A stretch of DNA of 64,000 bases from Albidovulum sp. (GTDB taxonomy: Bacteria > Pseudomonadota > Alphaproteobacteria > Rhodobacterales > Rhodobacteraceae), in NCBI GenBank assembly GCA_020637635.1, contig JACKKB010000004.1, positions 186,001 through 250,000 of the forward strand, given 5' to 3'. A program made the translations under genes and the position numbers. Positions within the stretch are counted from its first letter, which is position 1; the number at the start of each line of letters is the position of its first letter. The notes beneath the pieces were generated by a model. It saw only the letters and a list, made by a program, of their open reading frames with translations. It had not been told where the DNA came from and made no database searches. Below are positions 60,699-64,000 of this stretch, piece after piece.

Positions 60699-61484
60699 TC
60701 AGCGTCGCCACCCCGCGATGACCTCGCGCAGAAGCGACGGCCGGTCGCTCATCAGCCCGTCGACGCCGAGCGCGAGAAGCCGCTGCATCTCGGCAGCGTC
60801 ATCGACCGTCCAGACATGGACCTGCACGCCGGCCGCATGCGCGGCGGCCACGAAGCGGCGCGTCACGACCGGAATTCCGTGATGCGACGGCGGCACCTGC
60901 AAGGCGCCGAATCCCGGCAGGGAAAGCGGCAGCCCCCAGCCCCGCAGCCAGAGCCGCAACACCCCGCCCTGTCCCGGCGACCAGAGAAGCCCGGGGCCGA
61001 GCCGGCGCACCGCCTCCGCCGTGCGCCGGGCGGCGAAACTGCCGACGCAGACCCGCCGCAGCGCCCCCGCCGCATGGATCGCCTCGGTCATCGGCGCGAC
61101 GGCGGCATCGGACTTGGCCTCGAGATTGACGAAGAGCCCCGGCCAGGCCGCCAGGAGCTCGTCGAGCCGGGGGATCGCATTGCCGCCCCGCGTCCGGCGG
61201 CGCTTCAGTTCGTTCCAATCAAGCGCGTCGACCCGCACGGGCTCGCCCGTCATCCGTTCGAGCGTATCGTCGTGAAAGATCACCGCGACCCCGTCGCGCG
61301 TCGCCTGCACGTCGGTTTCGACATGGCTGAAGCCGAGTGCCACCGCATGCGCGAAGGCCGCCATGGTGTTCTCCTCGACCTCGAGAGCACCGCCCCGATG
61401 GGCGAAGCCGATAGGCAGAGGGTGGTCGAGGAACGGGTGCGGATCCCGCCGCGCCCCTTCTCCTGCCTGTCGCTGCCCCCGCAT
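60699..61484 (-). CDS. Glycerophosphodiester phosphodiesterase
   Basis: A 261-residue cytoplasmic GDPD. The metal and acid/base residues are in AHRGGALEVEENTMAAF, HVETDVQATRDG and VIFHDDTLERMT. It hydrolyses glycerophosphodiesters to glycerol-3-phosphate and an alcohol. The start at 61484 has GGGAGGGG upstream on the minus strand. It lies 60 bases downstream of the ABC-F gene. Confidence 0.94.
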   Translation of the reverse strand: MRGQRQAGEGARRDPHPFLDHPLPIGFAHRGGALEVEENTMAAFAHAVALGFSHVETDVQATRDGVAVIFHDDTLERMTGEPVRVDALDWNELKRRRTRGGNAIPRLDELLAAWPGLFVNLEAKSDAAVAPMTEAIHAAGALRRVCVGSFAARRTAEAVRRLGPGLLWSPGQGGVLRLWLRGWGLPLSLPGFGALQVPPSHHGIPVVTRRFVAAAHAAGVQVHVWTVDDAAEMQRLLALGVDGLMSDRPSLLREVIAGWRR

Positions 61485-61544
61485 CGACCCCTCCCTGCCG
61501 TCCCGGCCCAATCTGCCTGCCGCCGGACCCGGCTGGCAAGCCCC

Positions 61545-63068
61545 TCAACCCGCGCCAAGCGCCGCCTCGAAGAAGGGCTCGGGATCGGCGATCTCGTCCA
61601 GCCCGCGCGCTCCGATGACCCAGAACCGCGTGCCGACCGCACGCACGAAGGCGCGGTCGTGCGATACGATGAGCGCCGCGGCACCGTCGGCGCACAGCTC
61701 GCGCTCCAGCGCTTCCTGCCCTTCGATATCGAGATGGTTGGTCGGCTCGTCGAGGAGGTAGAGCGAGGGATGCGTGAGCCTCAGGATGAGCATCGCGAGA
61801 CGCGCCTGCTGGCCTCCCGACAGCCGCCGGGCCGGCCGGGACTGCATGTCGAAGTCGATCCCGGCCGCCGCCAGATGGCCGCGCGCCGCCTGATCGCCGA
61901 TCGCGAACCGCCGCGTCAGCGCCACATGCGGCGTCTCCTCCGGCGCAATCTGTCCGAGCGCCTGATCCGAGATCCCGAGAACCGCGCTCGGGGCCAGCCG
62001 AACCCCCGCGACCGCCCCCTCGGCGCCGACCGCGGCGGCGACGGCGGCGAGCATCCGGCTCTTGCCGGCACCGTTCGCGCCGAGCACGACGACGCGGTCG
62101 CCGGGCTCGATCCAGCGCCGCCCGCTGCGGTATAGCGCGCGGCCGTCGGGCGCGGCGATCACGGCATCCTCGAAGGTCACGAGCGCACGCGCGTGGCTTC
62201 CCGCCCCGTCGAGCCGGATCCGCCCGGCCGAGCCATCTCTCCAGGCCGGCCGCGCCGCCTCCTCGATCCGATCGGCGCGCTCGCTCAACTGCCTGGTCTT
62301 GACCGTCAGAAGATCGCTGCCCGAGTTGATGCCGATGTTCTTCAGCTTGGCCGCCTGCCGGCGCAGCTGCGCGGCCGCCTTCATCTCGGTCTCGAATCGC
62401 CGCGCCTCGGCCGCGTCCACCTCGTCGAGCGCGGCCCGTGCGCGGCCGTAGGGCAGCGCGAAATCGCGCGACCCCGCTGCGCGCAGGAAGAGCGTCCGGT
62501 TCGTGACCCGGTCGAGAAAGGCGCGGTCGTGGCTTGCCACGATCAGCGGAAAGTTGCGCGGCAGGGCGGCGATCCAGCGTTCCAGAAATCCGATGCGGCC
62601 AAGGTCGAGATGGTTCGTGGGCTCGTCCATCAAGAGCAGATCGGGCTCGCCCACCCAGACCCGAGCCAGGAGCACGATGCGCTGCCAACCACCCGACAAC
62701 GTGCCGATCTGGGCGCCCTGCAGCGCCTCCGGAACGGCGAGCGCATCGAGCGCCACGTCGGCCCGCCAGCCTTCGTAGTCGGCCGCTTCGGGCCCGAGCC
62801 CGCCCAGAACCGCATCGCGCACCGTCTGCCCGGCCAGACCCTCGGGCAGCGCCTGAGTCAGATGGCCGATCTTCAGGCCGCGGGCGCGCACGACACTGCC
62901 CTCGGTCGGCTCCGCGCGGCCCTCGATCAGCCGCAGGAGCGTCGACTTGCCGCGCCCGTTCGCGGCCACGAGGCCAAGCCGGTCGCCGGCGCCAAGGCTC
63001 AGCGTGAGGCCGGAAAAAAGCGGCGCGCCGATCGTCACGCCAAGCTCGGTCAGGGAAAGAAGGGTCAT
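61545..63068 (-). CDS. ABC-F family ATPase (duplicated ATP-binding cassette)
   Basis: A 507-residue soluble protein with two ABC domains and no membrane segment. Domain 1 has LVAANGRGKST and signature LSGGWQRIVLLARVW with LLLMDEPTNHLD. Domain 2 has GANGAGKSRML, LSGGQQARLAML and LYLLDEPTNHLD. The cassettes are joined by a helical linker rich in Arg/Lys. ABC-F proteins bind ribosomes (EttA, Uup type) and some give antibiotic resistance. Subtype is unresolved. The start at 63068 is the first Met of domain 1; the upstream in-frame sequence is not domain-like. Confidence 0.9.
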   Translation of the reverse strand: MTLLSLTELGVTIGAPLFSGLTLSLGAGDRLGLVAANGRGKSTLLRLIEGRAEPTEGSVVRARGLKIGHLTQALPEGLAGQTVRDAVLGGLGPEAADYEGWRADVALDALAVPEALQGAQIGTLSGGWQRIVLLARVWVGEPDLLLMDEPTNHLDLGRIGFLERWIAALPRNFPLIVASHDRAFLDRVTNRTLFLRAAGSRDFALPYGRARAALDEVDAAEARRFETEMKAAAQLRRQAAKLKNIGINSGSDLLTVKTRQLSERADRIEEAARPAWRDGSAGRIRLDGAGSHARALVTFEDAVIAAPDGRALYRSGRRWIEPGDRVVVLGANGAGKSRMLAAVAAAVGAEGAVAGVRLAPSAVLGISDQALGQIAPEETPHVALTRRFAIGDQAARGHLAAAGIDFDMQSRPARRLSGGQQARLAMLILRLTHPSLYLLDEPTNHLDIEGQEALERELCADGAAALIVSHDRAFVRAVGTRFWVIGARGLDEIADPEPFFEAALGAG

Positions 63069-63306
63069 TGCGTCTCTCTGCCTTGGGTCGCACCGGGCGA
63101 CCATATCGTGGTCGGGCGTGCCTTGCGGCGCCCCCCCCTGAGGCAGATCAGGACAGCAGTGTCACTCCGACCCGCCCCGCGTGCCGTCACACGGGGCAGA
63201 GACAGGTCCGTAGGTCAATCGCCGGGCAATGCTCAAGCCGGCCTCCCTTCTGGTTCGCGCCCAGTCTGGCCCGCGGCCGTCGCGCGATCAAGCCCTCCCG
63301 GGGCCC

Positions 63307-64000
63307 TCAAAGGCGCTGCAGCTTCACCGGTTCGCTCCGCGCCAGCCGCAGGAAATGCGCCATGAAGGGTCGCGTCGCATCCTCTTCGCGGGTTGCCGCA
63401 TAGACCCGCTTGCTGAGCCCCGCCCGGGTGAGCGGCCGCGTCACATAGTCGGGCTGGCCGCGGATCGCGCGCACCACCCAGTCCGGCAGCACGGCCACGC
63501 CGCGGTCCGAGGCCACCAGCATCAGGATCACCGCCGTCAGTTCCACCTGCCGGACGGCCCGCGGCTCGACCCGGGCCGGCGTCAGGAGCAGGCTGAACAC
63601 ATCCAGTCGCGCACGTTCCATCGGATAGGTGATGAGAACCTGGTCGCGAAAGTCCTCGGCCTCGACATGATCCCTTTCGGACAAGGGGTTGGAACGCGCG
63701 GCAACGAAGGTTGGCGCGTAGTCGAAGAGCGGGTTGAAGATCACGCCTGCAAGCGCCTCGGGATCCGAAGAGATCACCAGATCGACCTCCTCGCGTGCCA
63801 GCGCCGGCAGCGCCTCGAAGGCAAGGCCGGGGCGGATGTCGACATCGACCTCGGGCCAGGAATGGCGGAACTTCTCGAGCACCGGAAAGAGCCAGTCGAA
63901 ACAGGCGTGGCATTCGATCGCGATATGGAGCCGCCCGCTCTTGCCGGCACGAAGCGCGCGGAACTCCTCGCTCAGCGCCGCCATCTCGGGCAGCACCCGC
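63307..64000 (-). CDS. metR: LysR-family regulator, MetR-like, partial (5' end outside window)
   Basis: About 230 residues of the effector domain and C terminus are visible; the DNA-binding HTH is outside the right edge. The segment GRLHIAIECHACFDWLFPVLEKFRHSWPEVDVDI and the later LLTPARVEPRAVRQVELTAVILML resemble MetR, which senses homocysteine to control methionine genes. The family assignment rests on these blocks only. The 238-bp gap between this gene and the ABC-F gene holds nothing I recognise. Confidence 0.72.
   Translation of the reverse strand, partial: RVLPEMAALSEEFRALRAGKSGRLHIAIECHACFDWLFPVLEKFRHSWPEVDVDIRPGLAFEALPALAREEVDLVISSDPEALAGVIFNPLFDYAPTFVAARSNPLSERDHVEAEDFRDQVLITYPMERARLDVFSLLLTPARVEPRAVRQVELTAVILMLVASDRGVAVLPDWVVRAIRGQPDYVTRPLTRAGLSKRVYAATREEDATRPFMAHFLRLARSEPVKLQRL

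Overview
The window is about 64 kb of GC-rich chromosomal DNA from an alphaproteobacterium, most likely a member of the Rhodobacteraceae/Paracoccaceae. The support is the gene content and order: a hisB-hisH-hisA / hisF-hisE histidine cluster, a SUV3-type helicase with an S4 protein next to fdxA and carD, an rpoH-type sigma factor, an Lrp-type putR divergent from a long putA, and many 4-bp ATGA start/stop overlaps. I saw no insertion sequence, prophage or CRISPR array. One tRNA (Leu, anticodon TAA) is present. Coding density is very high and no gene-free stretch exceeds about 300 bases.

Layout. 1-1 kb: hisE (cut by the window edge) and hisF. 1.2-12.9 kb: an FKBP-type PPIase, then an accessory-looking block made of two divergent operons. 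Leftward are a DUF1028 gene, a flavin monooxygenase, a RidA-family gene, a second DUF1028 gene, a LysR regulator and a DedA protein. Rightward is a family-5 peptide-type ABC importer (with a permease-ATPase fusion) ending in a GntR/FCD regulator. A perfect 18-bp palindrome lies between them. 13-18 kb: a membrane glycosyltransferase-like protein, then hisA, a DUF2147 gene, a glutaminase (glsA), hisH and hisB. The his genes are therefore split by about 13.7 kb. 18-25 kb: a repeat-rich secreted protein, a glycosyltransferase-like protein, metY, a SIMPL protein and a 973-residue membrane protein that looks like a GspL/PilM-like and a GspC/PilP-like domain joined in one chain.

25.5-34.9 kb: a Kef-type antiporter, carD, fdxA, a TDT/SLAC1-type transporter, an S4 protein, a SUV3-like helicase, a TPR protein, an SCP2 protein and a lipase-like hydrolase. 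35-39 kb: the conserved but biochemically obscure Anbu / transglutaminase / alpha-E / circularly permuted ATP-grasp operon. Divergent from it are an M3 oligopeptidase, a GNAT acetyltransferase, a capsule-type protein and an M19 dipeptidase. 43.7-48 kb: a Gfo/Idh/MocA oxidoreductase, rpoH, an RluA-family pseudouridine synthase whose start codon overlaps that of a divergent small membrane protein, and an HSL-type esterase.

48-54 kb: a second family-5 ABC importer operon, with a double-ATPase fusion and a terminal phosphodiesterase gene. 54-64 kb: tRNA-Leu, putR/putA, a rhomboid protease, a GFA-fold protein, an inositol monophosphatase, a glycerophosphodiesterase, an ABC-F ATPase and the 3' part of a MetR-like LysR gene.

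The least explained pieces are the DUF1028/RidA/monooxygenase/transporter locus (1.6-12.9 kb), the GspL-GspC-like single-chain protein, the ATP-grasp/alpha-E/transglutaminase/Anbu operon with peptidases opposite it, and several tandem-repeat tracts. All functional assignments are by reading motifs; no database search was run.
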